A program made the translations under genes and the position numbers. Below the pieces are notes generated by a model. That model saw only the letters and a list, made by a program, of their open reading frames with translations. It did no database searches and was not told the DNA's origin. DNA of 64,000 nt from Lepus europaeus (lineage: Eukaryota; Chordata; Mammalia; Lagomorpha; Leporidae): NCBI RefSeq assembly GCF_033115175.1, contig NC_084827.1, positions 57,225,201 to 57,289,200 of the forward strand, written 5' to 3'. Of the stretch, positions 11,339-22,930 are shown one piece after another (positions within the stretch are counted from its first letter, which is position 1; each line of letters starts with the position of its first letter).

Positions 11339-11556
11339 TTCAAGAATTGACAACTTACATTTAAGGACCAGGTAGTAATATTTTAGACCTTGAAGGTCAC
11401 ATTGTCTTTGTCACAACCACTCAGCTCTGCCACTGTTATGTGAAAATAGCCACATATGACCCATACATAAACAAGCATGGCATGCCTGTGTTCTGATAAA
11501 TCTTTATTTACAAAGGCAGGCTACCACAAGTCATAGTTTGCTGACCTCCAGGTCAG
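11339..11556 (-). mobile_element. hAT-type nonautonomous DNA transposon relic
   Basis: The reverse complement has GGTCAGCAAACTATG, then CCTTTGTAAATAAAG, 'CAGAACACAGGCATGCC', 'GGCAGAGCTGAGTGGTTG' and 'GGTCTAAAATATTACTACC'. This order is that of a widespread ancient mammalian hAT (Charlie-like) element whose ends read CAGGGGTCGGCAAACT. I recognise the family by this block order; the exact Repbase name is uncertain. The 3' inverted terminus is eroded, so it is immobile. Confidence 0.7.
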
Positions 11557-12216
11557 CAATATAGGAACATATAGTGTTCCTATATGTGCCAGTATAGGAA
11601 CATATACTGTTTAGTTTTGATTTATTACCTGAAAAAAAAAAACATATTTCTTAGATCGGAAAGCAGATTAAAAATACTTTCTCGACTCAGTGACCCAAGA
11701 TAGCCCATGGTTGGATTTCAGTCCTGGTGAAATAATAATAAGGAATCCTACCTGATCATGACAGGAATTGGAGAAGTCTGAATTGTTGTTGCAAGTACTT
11801 AAGAAAAATGTATTTAAAGCACTGAATCAAATAAAATTAGAGTCACTACTCACCAAAGTGTCTTGGGAAAGGAATTTAGTCAGTTGGATACGAAAAAGGA
11901 GCAGATCAAGTTGAAATAGATGGTTTTAGAGCTATTGCTGTGCCCAGGTCTCAGTTGTCATCTTCTACCTTTTGGTATGGATACAAATGTGATACAAGTT
12001 TTGGGAAGATAGATGCAAGATGAGCAAGCTCATTTGAGATGAAAGATCATATTACCATCTGTTTCCACCAAACTTTACTTGTTCGTTTAGCAGAATATAC
12101 TACAAAAATATCCCAGGATATAATCTCTCCCTTCAGGTTGCTTGAAGTACAATTTGGTAAGATATTGCACATCAATATGAAATAGGTAAATATATTGCAT
12201 GCCGATTCGGATGATC
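11557..12216. other. Unassigned sequence with a hairpin cluster at its left end
   Basis: 11562-11610 carries the inverted pair TAGGAACA/TGTTCCTA and a second copy of TATAGGAACATATA. The remainder is AT-rich with no recognised feature. Confidence 0.5.
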
Positions 12217-12230
12217 AAGAATGAAGTTCA

Positions 12231-12566
12231 GGGCCAGCGCTGTGGTGTAGCAGGTAAAGCCGCCACCTGCAGTGCTGGCATCCCTAATGAGCACAGCTTT
12301 GAGTCTCAGCTGCTCCACTTCTGATCCAGCTCTCTGCTATGGCCTGGGGAAGCAGTGGAAGATGACCCAAGTCCTTGGGCCCCTGTGCCCACATGGGAGA
12401 CCCGGAAGAAGCTCCTGGCTCCTGGCTTCGGATCAGCTCAGCTCTGGCCGTTGCAGCCAACTGGAGAGTGAACCAGCAGATGGAAGGCCTCTCTCTCTCT
12501 CTGTCTCTGCCTCTCCTCTCTCGGTGTAACTCCGACTTTCAAGTAAATAAATAAATCTTTAAAAAA
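12231..12566 (+). mobile_element. CSINE, AAATAAATAAAT-tail type, with TSD
   Basis: GGGCCAGCGCTGTGGTGTAG head, complete body, CAAGTAAATAAATAAATC tail. Perfect 14-bp TSD AAGAATGAAGTTCA at 12217-12230 and 12567-12580. Confidence 0.97.
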
Positions 12567-12580
12567 AAGAATGAAGTTCA

Positions 12581-14699
12581 ACATCAATGTCTCCCAAATT
12601 TTAATAAAAAACCACCTGGGACTCTTATAACCATGGAGATTATGCATGGCTCTGGGGTCAGGTCTGAGATGGTATATCTTTACCAAGCTTCTGCATGGTG
12701 ATGACTCTCTTGGTGCATGAATTGTGCATGAGTTTGCAGTGTTCTGTGCAATTTTAAAAGCGTTCCCCAGGAACTGTGTGGTCAAAGACGAAGTAGGTAT
12801 ATGCTGAGAAACATAAATTCAACTTTAAATGCCTTATAACAGACCCTTGGTGTGAATTTGTGCATAGGAATAGATGCAAGGTACCAGGCAGTGGTATGAG
12901 ACTGAGCCAAACTGGTCCCATGTTTGAGCAATCAGATGTCCAGGACGTCATTTGGAATGAGAATCCAAATTAAAATAGTAACAACAAAATTTTGTGCAAG
13001 CATTCAACAGTGTAAGCAAAAAAAAGAGAGAAGTGCCAGCTCCTCGTGTTTCCTTTTTCCTGTTTAATGATGAGGCCAGATAGAAGGAATCATCTCACTG
13101 GCAAAAATCCCCACACAAGAGGCTTCTGTCTTTTTGCGGACACATAGGCATAGGAACAGAGAGAAGGGGCAGCCCTAAGATTGAAAGGCACTAAAGCAAA
13201 GTGGGAAAGGTGCCTCAGCTGAGGCTTCCAGGGTAAGGAGGCCACCAGATAGAGCTGCCTGAGACAGAGCTGCAAATGAATTTATGTGGAAGGTTCATCA
13301 GGAGCAGCCCAAGCCTGAGATCTTGACTACGCCTTCCTGCAGAAAACTGCATGGTCTGTGTGTGTACCCAGCCTGGTGTGGGGAGAGCAGATCACTTGCT
13401 TCATGAAGCTCTGCAGTCACACATGATTAGGTCTGAAGAATCATGGAAAAGCACACTGCTAGGAGCTAAACTACTCATCCACACCAAACCTTCCAATAGC
13501 AGCTGCTGTTCAGTTTCATCTCTTACTGCCAGGAAGGAATCCACAGTGTGATAGACATTTCTTCATTTAGTTTTCCTCCAGAGAAGCTAGGAATTAAAAT
13601 GTGAAATTCTCCAATTTGCAAATATTGGTAACTATTTTTAATGATAATTATTATTTTTAACACTTTGAATTCAGAATAGAAGGTAATCTTTGTCATCCAG
13701 TACCAGCCTCAAGACCACCACATTACAACTTATGCTTGCAAGGAGGGTAGAATTAAGCTGGAAGAAAGGGTTATGGAGGAAGCACTGGGTGAGAAAAGGA
13801 AAAAAAAAAAATAACGCCCATCTTCGGGTTGAGCTCAGTGTACTGTGAGATCAGGCCAATTGCTTTTTATCTATTTTATCTCCTATTGACTCCATATCAT
13901 GAGCATCCTGGACCCTCTCAGAGCTACTGGGCTTTTAACACCTGAGTAGGAGGTTTGTTCTCAAGCAAACAAGTGCTGGGCTATTTCTTGTTAAAATGTC
14001 ACAGTTTTCTGAGTTATAGTTCCTCACACTCAAGCACCCCAGGAAACGATTGTCCACAACATGAACTCAGAGACCTAAAGTAAAAATGTTCTACTCTGAC
14101 ATAATAAACATCTCCTTGTGGAGCTGAAGATTAAAGGCAGACATTTATTTTACTGGGCTATTGACTTTTCAATGGGGTACCTGAAATTCCCAGGGTGGCT
14201 CACAATGCAAGTGACAGTGATAGGTTTGTGTGTCTTTAAATATGTACCATTGTGAGTGCCAAGCTGCAAAGATAAATCTTTCTGAGGAATAATAGGAGAC
14301 TTTCTGCCCTGGAAATGAATGGACCTCTGGATGGCTATTTCCCAGGCTCCAAATAGGAGGGCGGTTTTGTCCACCCAGTTCCTTCCTTGTGCATACAGAT
14401 TTGCAAAGCCCCGTGCTGTAAGGCTGTTCAGCTGCCTCTCCATAGGCTCTTTCTACTTGACACCAAAGCTGAGGCATTTGTCACCACAGTTAGCAGTTAC
14501 TGCATCACCCTTCAAATTACACACTTTTCTCTCCACTATCTCAAATTCAAGTTATTTTTGCACATTACCTAAAATCATCCCCATCATAACTTTTAACGCT
14601 AATTACATCTTCAATATACTCAATAGATTCAATTAAACTTAAATGATTTTTCTAGGAAAAAAAAACAATAGTTTTTACTTGGCTCATAACTCCTGCCAA
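12581..14699. other. Unassigned unique sequence, 2.1 kb
   Basis: Mixed-composition DNA with no supported exon. Short frames (13090-13275 minus; 13351-13551 plus; 14150-14477 minus) have no recognisable domain. There is an A-rich run near 13799-13812. Confidence 0.5.
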
Positions 14700-14885
14700 G
14701 ATCTCTCACTATCTACGTTTTTCACATTGAAATCTTCAAGGGATCATCGTTTAAAAGAACATCCCTGAATGCTGGTCTATGCTGCCGTCTACCTTTCCCT
14801 TCTCTGCATGACCCCTACTCAGCCTTCACATCAAATTCATACCTCAACCCTCTTTGGAAGCTCTTCCTTGTCCCTCTCAGCCCAG
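14700..14885 (+). mobile_element. Possible L2 LINE 3' fragment
   Basis: The pyrimidine-rich string with 'CATCCCTGAATG', 'CATGACCCCTACTCAGCC' and 'CTCTTTGGAAGCTCTTCC' resembles the diverged 3' region of ancient L2 elements. Weak call. Confidence 0.3.
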
Positions 14886-14890
14886 TCAAA

Positions 14891-14993
14891 AGGGACGTTA
14901 TGGGGGTGGGGGGAGTGGTAAGCCATTGTAATCCATAAGCTGTACTTTGGAAATTTATATTCATTAAATAAAAGCTTTAAAAAAATTGTATTG
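14891..14993 (+). mobile_element. L1 3' end, about 100 bp, severely 5'-truncated
   Basis: G-rich GGGGGTGGGGGGAG, then AGCCATTGTAATCC and TATATTCATTAAATAAAAGC, the terminal 3' UTR sequence of rabbit-type L1, ending in a short A run. Normal 5' truncation during target-primed reverse transcription explains the size. No TSD seen. Confidence 0.8.
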
Positions 14994-14999
14994 TAATCC

Positions 15000-15528
15000 T
15001 TAAGACACTCTTTAATGTCTTAGGGTTTTGTGCTTGAAGAGACAGTTTCACCACATTCATTTGTTTTAATTTCCTTAGAAATTCATTTAACAGCTAACAT
15101 GCATTTATACATTAAGCTATTAAGAATACAACATTCATTGATATATAAAAGAATCAAATTCCAAATATTATTCCAGCACTACACAACTATCAAAATTATT
15201 AAGCACAATGAATTTCCTTGAAATCGAAATTATGATTATAGACTTATTTAATTAAAATGTTTGAGCAAGTTGATTAAAGCAAAAAGTTTTACAACCTTTA
15301 ACAGACAAAAGAAACGTGAATATTAGAATAATTAAAAACTCATTAATGCACTTACCATTAAGCCAATTGTAAAGTCTCTATCTTTCAAGATTTACAGTTT
15401 TCTTCCTAATATGTAATTCCATCATTATTGTTAATTGTTTTTATTTCCAAGTCTGCAGTAGTATCCATTGCTATACTTTTTTTAAAGAGATAAGGTGCAG
15501 TTGTTTAAACAAATTGATGGTTAAGACA
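15000..15528. other. Unassigned AT-rich sequence
   Basis: Very AT-rich; no gene or repeat recognised. Confidence 0.45.
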
Positions 15529-15552
15529 GTGCTTTGGACACATGCATTACAC

Positions 15553-15654
15553 ATTTTAATTTTAATTTTAACCGGGATAGAATCCGGCGCCCCAACCGGG
15601 ACTAGAACCGGTATGCCGGCACCGCAAGGCGGAGGATTAGCCACGGCGCCGGCC
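15553..15654 (-). mobile_element. CSINE head-only insertion with A-rich tail, inside an older SINE
   Basis: On the minus strand it begins GGCCGGCGCCGTGGCTAATC, runs through the B-box-like GGTTCTAGTCCCGG to about position 84 of the SINE (15571), and then goes straight into TTAAAATTAAAATTAAAATG. The body, pyrimidine tract and usual tail are absent. The older SINE resumes at 15655 with TAAACTGCC, and its displaced first bases seem to lie at about 15529-15552. Confidence 0.8.
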
Positions 15655-15995
15655 TAAACTGCCATTTTTGATTCTGGCATCCCATATCAGAGTGAGACCC
15701 AGCTAGTCTGTGTTCAATCCAGCTCTCTGCTAAAGTACCTGGGAAAGTGTGGATAATGGCCTAAGTATTTGGGCCCCTAACAACCATGTGGGAGACCCAA
15801 ATGGATTTCCAGTTTCTGCTTTGGCCTGGCTTGGGCTCAGCTCAGACTTGGCAGTCATGGCCATTTATGGAGTGAACCGGCAAATAGATGATTTCTCTCT
15901 CTCTCTCTCTCTGTGTCTCTCTCTCTTCCTCCCTTCCTCCCTCCCTCCCTCTCTCTACCTTCTATCACTTGGCCTTTCAAATATACGTAAATCTT
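15655..15995 (+). mobile_element. Older CSINE, host of the head-only insertion
   Basis: Continues from the head with GGCATCCCATATCAGAGTG, then the full body, a long CTCTCTCT/CCCTCCCT tract (15893-15955) and a CAAATATACGTAAATC tail. Its first 25 or so bases are probably at 15529-15552, left of the inserted head. Confidence 0.9.
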
Positions 15996-16195
15996 TTTTT
16001 AGAAAGGCAAGCATAAAAAAGGTTACCTCAAAGTTGGTTATCATGGAACTAAAGCATATGTAAGTTTGCTTAACTGGTGCTAACAATTAAAAATGACAAA
16101 TATTGATGTTATTGAATAGATATGTGTTTCATTGTTTCTAATTAAATATGTATAAATTATAAATGACCAAAAAAGACGGTCATAATTAATTTAAA

Positions 16196-16530
16196 CATTT
16201 ATTTTTATTTATTTGAAAGGCAGAGTGAACAGAGAATGAGAAAGAGAGAGAGAAAGTGAGAGGGAGAGGGATTTTTCGTATGCTGGTTCACTCCCCAAAT
16301 GGCTACAAAAGCCAGAGCTGGGCCAGGCCAAAGCCAGGAGCATGGAACCCCTTCGAGGTCTTCCACACAAGTGGTAGGGCCAATATAGTTGGACCACTTC
16401 TGTTGCTTTCCCGGGTGCATTAACACTGATCTGGATTGCTAGTAGAGCAGCAGGAACTTGAACCTGTGTTAGAATATGGGATGCCAGTATTGTGGCCAGT
16501 GGCTTAATATGTTGCACCAACACCAGCCCC
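16196..16530 (-). mobile_element. Old CSINE copy
   Basis: TTTATTTTTATTTATTTGAA tail side, GAGAGAGAGAAAGTGAGAGG tract, body and a GTTGCACCAACACCAGCCCC head, all in minus orientation. Confidence 0.92.
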
Positions 16531-16735
16531 AGGAATAGAATATCTCAGTTGCTTGAATAAATGTTTAGAATTGTAGAGGTGGAACAAAATTAATTTCCTA
16601 ATTTTAAAATGTAGAACTCTGGGAAAAACCTGGACATCAGTCTGGGCAATGATATCTTGGTTATAATACCAAAAGCAGAGGCAATCAAAGCAAAAATTAG
16701 TTTGACTTCATTTAATTAAAAAAAAAGCAATTACT

Positions 16736-17042
16736 GGCCAGCGCCGCGGCTCACTTGGCTAATCCTCCACCTGCGGCACTGGCACCCAGGTTCTAGTCTG
16801 GGTTGGGACGCTGGATTCTGTCCCGGTTACTCCTCTTCCAGTCCAGCTCTCTGCTGTGGCCTGGGAAGGCAGTGGAGGATGGCCCAATTGGTTGGGCCCT
16901 GCACCTGCATGGGAGACCAGGAGGAAGCACCTGGCTCCTGGCTTTGGATTGGTGCAGCGCGTCGGCCGTAGCAGACATTTGAGTGGTGAACCAACTGAAG
17001 GAAGACCTTTCTCTCTGTCTCTCTCCCTCTAACTCTGCCTGT

Positions 17043-17082
<40 letters not shown>
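16736..17082 (+). mobile_element. CSINE, young type, inside L1, 39-nt A tail
   Basis: GGCCAGCGCCGCGGCTCACT head, full body, CTCTGCCTGTC then an uninterrupted A tail (17044-17082). The 12-bp TSD AAAAGCAATTAC / AAAAGCAAATAC has one mismatch. The long pure tail points to a recent insertion. Confidence 0.96.
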
Positions 17083-17083
<1 letters not shown>

Positions 17084-17960
17084 CAAATACAAAAATAAAA
17101 ACAGCTTAAATTAAATTTAAAAAAACTTGTGCACATCAAAGGAAATAACAAAGTGAAAGGGTTACCTATACAATGAGAGGAACTATTTGTAAGCCATATA
17201 TTTGATAAGGGGTTAATATTGAAAATATATAAGGAAATCAATTCAAAAAGAAAGCAAAAGCCCAATTTCAAAAGAAGCAAAGGAAATCATTAGACAATTC
17301 TGCAAGGAAGATGGATAAATGTCAAACTGGTATATGAAAAGGTGCTCAACATCACTAATCATCAGGGGAATGCAAATCAAAACTATAAAGAGATAACAAC
17401 ATATACTTGTTAGGATGGCTATTATAAAAAGTAAGAATATGAGTGTAGGTGAGTATGTGAAAAACAGAGAACTCACCTATACTATTGGTGAAAATTAAAT
17501 TGGTATGGATTATGGAGGTCTGTAAAAAATAGAAAACGTAACCACCACATGATTTAGCAACCCCGTTGCCAGGTATTTATCCTATGAATTAAAAGCATGA
17601 TCTCAAGGAGATTTCTGTACTACCATGTTCATAGCAGCACTATCCACAGTAGCCCAGACGTGGAAACAACCTGAATGTTCACCAACAGAGGATTGATGAA
17701 TGGATAGAGAAAATGTGGCACTTTCAACAATTAACTATTATAGCAAACTTAATAAAGAAGGAACACAACCATTTTTGATAACATGGATGAAAGACATTTT
17801 GCTTAGTGCTGTACAAATATGATATTATACACTTACATAAGGAATCTAAACTATTCAAACCCATAGGAACAGAGAGTAGAATGGTGGTTTCCAGGGAAAG
17901 GAAATAGAGTGGTATTGGTCAAAAAGTACAAAGTGTAAATCACGCAGGATCCATTCTAAA

Positions 17961-18284
17961 GAGGCATGTATTGTGGCACAGCCAACAGGATAGCCACTGG
18001 CAATGTCGGCATCCTGAATCAGAGTACTGGCTCAAGTTCTGCTGCTCCATTTTTGACCCAGATCCCTGCTAACGTCCCTGGGGAGGCAGTGGATGATGGC
18101 CCAAGTACTTGCACCCCTACCTATATCGGAGATCCCAATGAAGTTTCTGGCTCCTGGCTCTGGCCTGGACCAGCCTCAGACAAACAGTCATTCAGGGATT
18201 GAGCAAGCAGATGGAAGATCTCTATGACTTCATCTGTCTCTGGCACTTTGCCTATCAAATAAATTTATAAATACTTTTTAAAAA
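17961..18284 (+). mobile_element. Older CSINE inside L1
   Basis: Diverged head GAGGCATGTATTGTGGCACA, GCTCAAGTTCTGCTGCTCC B-box region, body, CAAATAAATTTATAAATAC tail. It was in the L1 well before the neighbouring young copy, judging by divergence. Confidence 0.88.
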
Positions 18285-18577
18285 GATATGTTCTACAGAT
18301 GCACTGCACATCACAGAGTCTATTGTTAACAATATTGCATTGTATGCCCAAAAGTGAACTAAAGAAGTGGATTTAGGTCCTTATCAGAAAGAAAAATTAA
18401 AAACAATAATAAATAAAGAGGGCAGAAGGGAGACACTGTTGGAGAAAATGAATGTTATGGTATAGTTTGTGGTGAGGGTTTATGATACAGACTTATCTCC
18501 ATACTCATCAGCTTGTATACATTAAATACATATAGGTTTCTGTATGTTAATTGTACCTCAATAAACTATTTTAAAAC

Positions 18578-19065
18578 TTATTTGCAGAACTGAATTGAAT
18601 ATCAACCTTTTGGTCATTTCCTCTGCTAATTGATTCCTTTAGCCTAAGGAAATCATAAGGACACTGGCAATGATTCTCCTGATCATTTCTTGGGTGCATT
18701 CTAGTTCCAGGTAATGATACAAGAAGCTTTGGAAAAAATGTGACTGCCTTATATTTTCTTGGGCTTACTTTCCACACTCAAAAGCCATCTGATATTATAT
18801 CTATCATAACTTTAATAGATGCCCCATATTTAGGATATTATTATTAAAGTGTGCAATTTGAGAAAAGGCTTATTCTTGACAATAAATAATATAAAACCAG
18901 ATGTTTGCTTTGTGTTACCTTGAAAGAACCACAAACATATATGAAACCCTATAGAACTGTTTCTGCCACATTGTATGTTTAATAAATAAGTGATAACTGT
19001 AAATAAATAATAAATGATACATATAATTAATATATATTGAATAACTGAATTAATAAAACATGACA
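18578..19065. other. Unassigned AT-rich sequence
   Basis: No gene or repeat recognised. Confidence 0.45.
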
Positions 19066-19246
19066 GGGGGCTGGTGTTGTTGCATAGCAGATAAAGTCAC
19101 ATGCTGAGATGTCAGCATCCGTATAGGCAGTATATGGCACATATTCTAGTCCCAGCTGCTCCACTTCTGATCCAGCTCCTTGCTAATGTGCCTGGGAAAG
19201 CAATGGAAGATGGCCCAAGACCTTGGGATGTAAACAAGTGGATGAA

Positions 19247-19286
<40 letters not shown>

Positions 19287-19360
19287 ATGTTTGTGTGTGT
19301 GTGTCTCCCTCTGTCTCTGTAGCTATGTCTTTCAAATAAATAAAAATAAATCTAAAACAA
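19066..19360 (+). mobile_element. CSINE with internal deletion
   Basis: Head and first half are present. After GGCCCAAGACCTTGGG at about 19228 the copy jumps to ATGTAAACAAGTGGATG, losing about 70 bp of body. Then comes a (CT)n/(GT)n tract (19249-19305) and a CAAATAAATAAAAATAAATC tail. Short TSD TGACAG(G). Confidence 0.92.
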
Positions 19361-19439
19361 TAAGAAGAAAGTGTGACAGGACTCATTACAGATAATTAAG
19401 ATCCATCATTTCCATGATCTTCCTATGTGTCCTTATGCA

Positions 19440-19525
19440 TTATGATAAAATGAAGATAATAATAGCATTATGTCATAGATTTTTGTAACAGTTAAACAAT
19501 GAACACATGACAAGTTCCTTTCAAA
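19440..19525 (+). mobile_element. MIR SINE fragment
   Basis: AAAATGAAGATAATAATAGC followed by 'TAGATTTTTGTAACAGTTAAACAATGAA'-type order matches the core and 3' part of the ancient tRNA-derived MIR. Diverged. Confidence 0.6.
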
Positions 19526-20666
19526 TAGGAAAAATACAATCAGAATTAATTGCTGTTCCTGTCATTACCATCATCTTAATTACAAGCTCTTCCTTGTACA
19601 AATGAAGCTGAGAAAATCTGGGAGTAAGAAGTCCCCTACTGTTTTTACATATGATGAACCTTTGTGTCCATCCTGGACTGAGCTTACACACCTGCATGTG
19701 TTGCTGTGCATCTAGTCTTTGGATCATCTTCCTTCCCTGCTTCTAAGGAGGTACACTCCTGTGACTTGGCATGATTATTTCAAATGAGAATCACCTTGTG
19801 CTTCTTCATCTACAGTTCCAAGCACCATTCTCCCGGAAACACATTATTCCCTCTTCAGAATGTATCTCAGCCACAATCAACTTCACTCACTGTTGGTGAC
19901 AGTAGTTGAACGAAGCAGCTCCCACATAGGCTCTGAACTTGGTGGTGCCTGGAAGCCTCTTCTTAAAATGATTTTCTTTACCTGTTGACTGAATCCCTCC
20001 CATCTGAGTAAAAATGCTTAATTTATGAGTTGCATGTGATGTTCAAAATGCAAGTATATCTGATGTAGAATAAATTCACAAAACAGAATGCCCATTCACT
20101 CATTCATTTCCTTTCTTCCATAAATAAGACTCAGATTACCCCGTGTGTTCAGTACTGAGGTTTTAGGAGTGCAAACACATGGTCTGCAACCTCTGTAAGC
20201 ACAGAGCCTAGATCTTCATTATGACAGAACAGAGACATTATTGACAAGCATCCCAGTGAAATGTTCAGTATGACAGCTATGCAGAGTGGAGCACTGAAGG
20301 AAGGGGTAAGCTCTAAGAGGAGGTGAGGGAGCAGGAAAAGAGCTACCCCAGCCCCTCCTGCATGCATTGGAGATTGAGGGAAAACAAGAACTGCACACAA
20401 CAGCCAGGATAGGATGAGTATTTTCTGCAGGTAAAGCAGCTAGTACCAAGCTCACAGGTGCAAAAGGTCAAGGCAAGCTTTCAGCAGCAACTCAATAGAA
20501 ATGGTTTGTGTAGGAGGCAGGGACAGAGTGGAGAATGTGGAGATGCCAGAGAACCCAATCATGGAGGTCCCTGCAGGCTGGGTCAAGAAATTTCACTTTG
20601 ATCCTTCAAGGTCTGGGAGCCATCGAAGGTTTTTAAAGTGAGATGGTCACATTTTCATCTTAAAAT
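19526..20666. other. Unassigned sequence, possibly ancient repeat in its second half
   Basis: 20105-20660 has the flavour of an old interspersed repeat ('CATTCATTTCCTTTCTTCC', 'GGGAGCCATCGAAGG', 'TGAGATGGTCACATTTTCA'), but I cannot name the family. No gene supported. Confidence 0.4.
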
Positions 20667-20679
20667 ATCCTAGAGGCAG

Positions 20680-21617
20680 GAGTGCTGTTTTGGGCATTTG
20701 CCATTCAATGAGTCTGCTGTGTGTCCTGCTTCTCCCGCAGGATCATTCTCTCCCTTTTAATTCTATCCTTCATTATTTGCTTACACTGGTCTTATTTGTG
20801 AAATCTCTTCGACACATACCCTATCTTTTTGATCGGTTGTGTATTTATACTTATCACTTTACCAAGTGTGCTGGCATTGGTACCTGCCTCCTTGGTAAGA
20901 TTGATTTGAAATCCCCTGGCACATTTCTAGTTCCACCATTGGAGGTAAGTCCAAGTGAGCATGTGCCAACCTATATATCGCCTCCCTCTCAACCCTTGGG
21001 ACATTCGGATCTGGCTAAAAGGACCATGAGAGTCTCACAGGCATGGAAAGCCATGACACGGTGGCAAAAAACAATCTAAATGAAAGATTCTTGTGAACAA
21101 GACCCCAGCAGAAGGAACAGGCCATCAAGGAGAGAGGCGCCTGTCTCTGAAGGGAAGAAGGAACCTCCACTGTGACACGGCCTTGACTAAACAAGTTCAG
21201 AGTCAGTGAACTCAAGGGACTTCCATAGCCTCGACAGCTCATAGCAAGAGTCTCAGGTGATTGCTGACATCATAAATAAGAGTGCCAATTGTTAAATCAA
21301 CAACGAGAGTCACTGGGTACATGTGTCCTTAATGTGTTTTACTATGAAACTTAAAAACACTACTAGTGGAACAATACCCTATACCTTGTGCGGTTGTGTG
21401 AATGCAGCCTGTTGAAATCCTTGCTTAGTATATAGTAAGTTGATCTTTAGTATATGAAGGTAATTGAAAATTAAACTCGATAAAGGGCGGGATGGGAGAG
21501 GGAGAGGGGAGGGCCACGGGAGGGAGGGAGGTTGGTGGGGGAAGCCACAACAATACAAAAGTTGCACTTTGTAAATTCACATTTATGAAATAAAAAATAA
21601 AAAAAAATTAAAAAAAA
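20680..21617 (+). mobile_element. 5'-truncated L1 (3' UTR and A tail) with 13-bp TSD
   Basis: A perfect duplication ATCCTAGAGGCAG at 20667-20679 and 21618-21630 brackets a 938-bp insert. The right half is rabbit-type L1 3' UTR: 'TCATAGCAAGAGTC', a 50-bp purine/G-rich tract (21485-21540), then CATTTATGAAATAAAAAATA and an A-rich tail. The left third contains no ORF2 similarity that I recognise, so it is probably 3' UTR too. The insert reflects one target-primed insertion event. Confidence 0.88.
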
Positions 21618-21630
21618 ATCCTAGAGGCAG

Positions 21631-22930
21631 ATTAAACAATATGTCTCTTTTCTGTATTTTTCTCAGAGCAATATGCTGAACTCTAGAGACAGCTTCCAGG
21701 CAGTGTAAGCCAAGGGAAAAAAATCTCAGGAGCATCAACCACATGTATCAACCCTTTGTCTTGGCATTTGGATTGCAAAGAACACATTATGGCGACATTG
21801 ATCAGGATCACAGAAAATAGACATGCAGTGTTATGCTAGGAGGCCTGTGTAGGGAAAGTATTTCAGGATACAATAGAGGCTCCCAGGAGGCTGAATTCAA
21901 TCCTGTTTGCTTCTGGAGATCAAAAAAGGATTCCGTGGGAGACAGTTTTTGTTTAACTCAAAAAATTAAGCAGTTTTTTAAAAACATTCTGTATACCTCA
22001 TTTCTGGCAGCAATGGTCTTTCACTGTTACTAGTAATTGAGTAAAAGAGTAACTGCTCTGCTGGTTGCATTGATTGGTTTTTGTTGATTTGTATTCCAAA
22101 AACAAAAAATTTCCATTTTGAAAAATGTCAAGAAGAAAAAAAAAACCCCAAGGGTTACTAAAAATGAAAATACATTTATTATCACATTCTTTAACAATTC
22201 AAACCAAAAGTAGATGTTTAAATATTTTTCATTATAAAAAGACTTAAAATCTCTTCAGTTATTTTGATAAATGCTTAATAAAAGAATAGATTGCTTTTTA
22301 AGCACTGAAGATCATAGTATGAAGATTTACATTAGCTGTGAAATATTCCTGGAACCATGTACAGATGTACAACTTGTGCTATGATTCAGTTATTCAACAT
22401 GGAACTTATTAATGATTCTGTTATTACACCTGTATCTAATACCACAAAGAAACTGTTTTTGTACAGCCTAGTGTCTTCAAGAGATGTTATTTTTCCCAAC
22501 ACTGAAACCTATGCTTAACATGTTTGATTCCTACATTAAACCAAATCTAAATTCAGTTACAAGCTTCGGAAGTAGCAAGACCAAGCAAAGAAACTTGCAA
22601 TCTCTATTGTGGAACTGAAAACATACTGGGAGCCTCATTTTTTCTATATGACACCTGTCTGCAGCCTCTTTGACCACTGTATTCCAACCTTTGCTCCCTT
22701 CTAAGGAAGAACTGGAAACCCCATCCCAAATGGAACACAACATTTGAACACAACATTTACAATAATGGCAATGGTATGATCCTGAATTATATGTCAATTC
22801 TACATGAAAGCATAAATACATTACAATATAGACAGTCCCTGACTCAAGATACTTATTGTTTTTCAGCTTCATAGTGGTGTGCATGTAATACACATTCAGT
22901 AGAAGCCATACATGGAGTTTTATCTTTCTT
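21631..22930. other. Unassigned AT-rich sequence
   Basis: No supported gene. The 120-codon minus-strand frame at 22531-22893 is cysteine-rich by chance and has no recognisable domain. Confidence 0.45.

Larger units (their letters stand above)
16615..18577 (+). mobile_element. Old L1 3' half (ORF2 C-terminus and 3' UTR) with two nested SINEs
   Basis: 16615-16735 still translates in part to the ORF2 C-terminal region ('GNDIL...KAEAIKAKIS'-like). 17091-17960 covers the end of ORF2 and the 3' UTR, with CTCAACATCACTAATCATCA and 'ATAGCAGCACTATCCACAG', which are typical of older mammalian L1 (L1M class). It ends at 18577 with CCTCAATAAACTATTTTAAA. CSINEs at 16736-17082 and 17961-18284 interrupt it. 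Many stops; inactive. Confidence 0.85.

Noticed and set aside
15893..15955. Pyrimidine tract as a splice acceptor or regulatory element
   Set aside because: It is the standard CT tract of the CSINE, expanded.
22531..22893. 120-codon cysteine-containing frame, minus strand
   Set aside because: No family similarity and no flanking splice or promoter features; length is plausible by chance in this composition.
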